Assembly: GCA_002840015.1 (NCBI GenBank)
Contig: PGZE01000009.1
Location: forward strand, 1-46,480
DNA from: Gammaproteobacteria bacterium HGW-Gammaproteobacteria-2
GTDB taxonomy: Bacteria; Pseudomonadota; Gammaproteobacteria; Xanthomonadales; Xanthomonadaceae
Length of the DNA stretch: 46,480 nucleotides
Direction: 5' to 3'
Shown: one piece after another, positions 45,460 through 46,480 of the stretch
How the letters are laid out: each line of letters opens with the position of its first letter
Position numbering within the stretch: the first letter of the stretch is position 1
Notes under the pieces: model-generated
The model's database searches: none
Told to the model about the DNA's origin: nothing
What the model saw: the letters and a program-made list of their open reading frames with translations, nothing else
Made by a program: the position numbers and the translations under genes

Positions 45460-46480
45460 ATGGCCCAAAAAAGAACGAATCGGCGCGTCAAAGCCGAACC
45501 CAAAACCGAGAGCACCGGTATTCTGATACTCGGGATGCACCGCAGTGGCACCTCGGCCACGGCCGGGGCGCTGCCAATCCTGGGCGTACCGCTGGGTGAG
45601 CGCATGGTGCCTGCTGCGGCAGATAACCCGTTGGGTTACTGGGAGCACGCGCAGATTGTGACGGTTCATGAGCGACTTCTGGCTGGGTTACGGCGCACCT
45701 GGGAGGATGTGCGGCCGTTGCCCGAGAACTGGTTGGATTGCGAGCCGGCAAAACGTGCAGAGACGGAATTGGCCGAGTTGATCGATCACGAATTCAGCGG
45801 GCTGCCATTGTGGGGCGCGAAGGATCCGCGCATGATCCGATTTTTGCCACTATGGTGCCGGTTGCTCGATAGGCTAGGTGTCCGCGCGAAATTTTTGTTC
45901 GTTGTGCGTGATCCCGAAGAGGTCGCGGCTTCATTGGCCGTTCGTGATGGCATTGCTGCCGGGCACGCCCGCCTGTTGTGGTTGCAACACTTGGTTGAAG
46001 CGGAGGTCGCAACGCGCCAGCGGCCGCGCGCCATGATCGATTATGCGAGCCTGCTTGCCGACCCTGAGAAGACCTTGCAGACGGCCGGCGCTGCATTGGC
46101 GATCACCTGGCCAAGGTCGCCATCGGTTTGCCGGGATGCGTTGATCGCATTCCTCGATGCGGGGCAGCGGCATCATCAAAGGCGCGGTACTGATAATCCC
46201 AAGGGGATGCTCGCGTTCGAAGCCAGAGCTACCTATACCGCGTGCATGAATAAAGCGCGCGGTGAATCGGCGTGGATGCAAATCGCAGAGCAAAAGCCAG
46301 TGGTCGATAGCGCAGTGGCAGAGGCGGACTGGATTTCCGGTTTGGCCGACGCCCTGTCCCGTTGTCGCGAAGGCTCGGCGACGCTGGACGCGCGGCTCAG
46401 TGCCACAGACCAGGCATTGCAAGAGGTGACGGAACTATCGCTGTTGCGTCTGGAGCAAGTGAGCGCACTGGAAGCGCGGT
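45460..46480 (+). CDS. Sulfotransferase-family protein, cut by window end
   Basis: An open frame of 340 codons runs to the end of the window without a stop. It begins with a basic stretch, then GILILGMHRSGTSATAGALP, the 5'-phosphosulfate-binding loop of PAPS sulfotransferases, followed by NPLGYWEHAQIV and later FLFVVRDPEEVAASL, the 3'-phosphate motif. From about residue 290 the sequence becomes helical and coiled-coil-like (ALSRCREGSATLDARLSAT...). Relatives often continue into long coiled coils or glycosyltransferase domains for cell-surface glycan building, but that part is not visible. The acceptor is unknown. Confidence 0.75.
   Translation, partial: MAQKRTNRRVKAEPKTESTGILILGMHRSGTSATAGALPILGVPLGERMVPAAADNPLGYWEHAQIVTVHERLLAGLRRTWEDVRPLPENWLDCEPAKRAETELAELIDHEFSGLPLWGAKDPRMIRFLPLWCRLLDRLGVRAKFLFVVRDPEEVAASLAVRDGIAAGHARLLWLQHLVEAEVATRQRPRAMIDYASLLADPEKTLQTAGAALAITWPRSPSVCRDALIAFLDAGQRHHQRRGTDNPKGMLAFEARATYTACMNKARGESAWMQIAEQKPVVDSAVAEADWISGLADALSRCREGSATLDARLSATDQALQEVTELSLLRLEQVSALEAR

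Overview
The window is GC-rich chromosomal DNA of a gammaproteobacterium, most likely in the Xanthomonadales (Lysobacterales). The evidence is gene content: a fused aspartate kinase/diaminopimelate decarboxylase, the MurL/MurD2 route to D-glutamate in peptidoglycan, an Ax21-family outer-membrane protein, PilU, and a cystathionine beta-synthase/gamma-synthase pair. Genus cannot be assigned from sequence alone. No rRNA, tRNA, CRISPR array, insertion sequence or prophage was seen.

Layout. 0.5-9.7 kb: secreted reprolysin-like metalloprotease, frameshifted acyl-CoA dehydrogenase, GST, DUF533 protein, Ax21-like protein divergent from a PagL-like lipid A deacylase, a WYL regulator overlapping a patatin phospholipase, and a broken lipocalin. 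9.8-19.4 kb: small membrane protein, a large autotransporter convergent with an LTA-synthase-like sulfatase, an EF-G paralogue and a glycine-zipper envelope protein. 19.5-29.2 kb: a very large PAS/GAF/GGDEF/EAL protein coupled to a frameshifted amidohydrolase, a PhzF-family protein, and a secreted S8 protease lying between inverted copies of a 115-nt repeat. 29.7-35.0 kb: a tight lysAC-murL-murD2 operon. 35.1-39.0 kb: dienelactone-hydrolase-like protein, NYN nuclease-like protein, fumarylacetoacetase-family protein and maleylacetoacetate isomerase. 39.0-42.2 kb: pilU divergent from a DUF4398 lipoprotein/OmpA pair, then a DUF465 protein with a structured leader. 42.5-46.5 kb: cystathionine beta-synthase, a tiny HicB-like protein, cystathionine gamma-synthase/lyase, and a sulfotransferase cut by the window end.

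How the genes fit together. Much of the window serves the envelope and secretome. The most coherent unit is lysAC-murL-murD2: LysAC provides both ends of the DAP/lysine pathway, MurD2 adds L-Glu to UDP-MurNAc-L-Ala, and MurL epimerises that residue to D-Glu. CBS with CGS/CGL forms a (reverse) transsulfuration unit. FAH and MaiA are the last two steps of homogentisate/tyrosine breakdown; earlier steps are not in the window.

Two other features stand out. Intergenic DNA is rich in short dispersed palindromic repeats: a 41-nt hairpin family (3 copies), a 115-nt GTGGGAG...CTCCCAC family (4 copies) and a roughly 24-nt GGAGCCCACCCTGTGGGCGAC family. Three genes (acyl-CoA dehydrogenase, lipocalin, amidohydrolase) carry apparent frameshifts; one is also internally deleted. 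The two single-step shifts could be sequencing errors; the lipocalin lesion looks like real decay.
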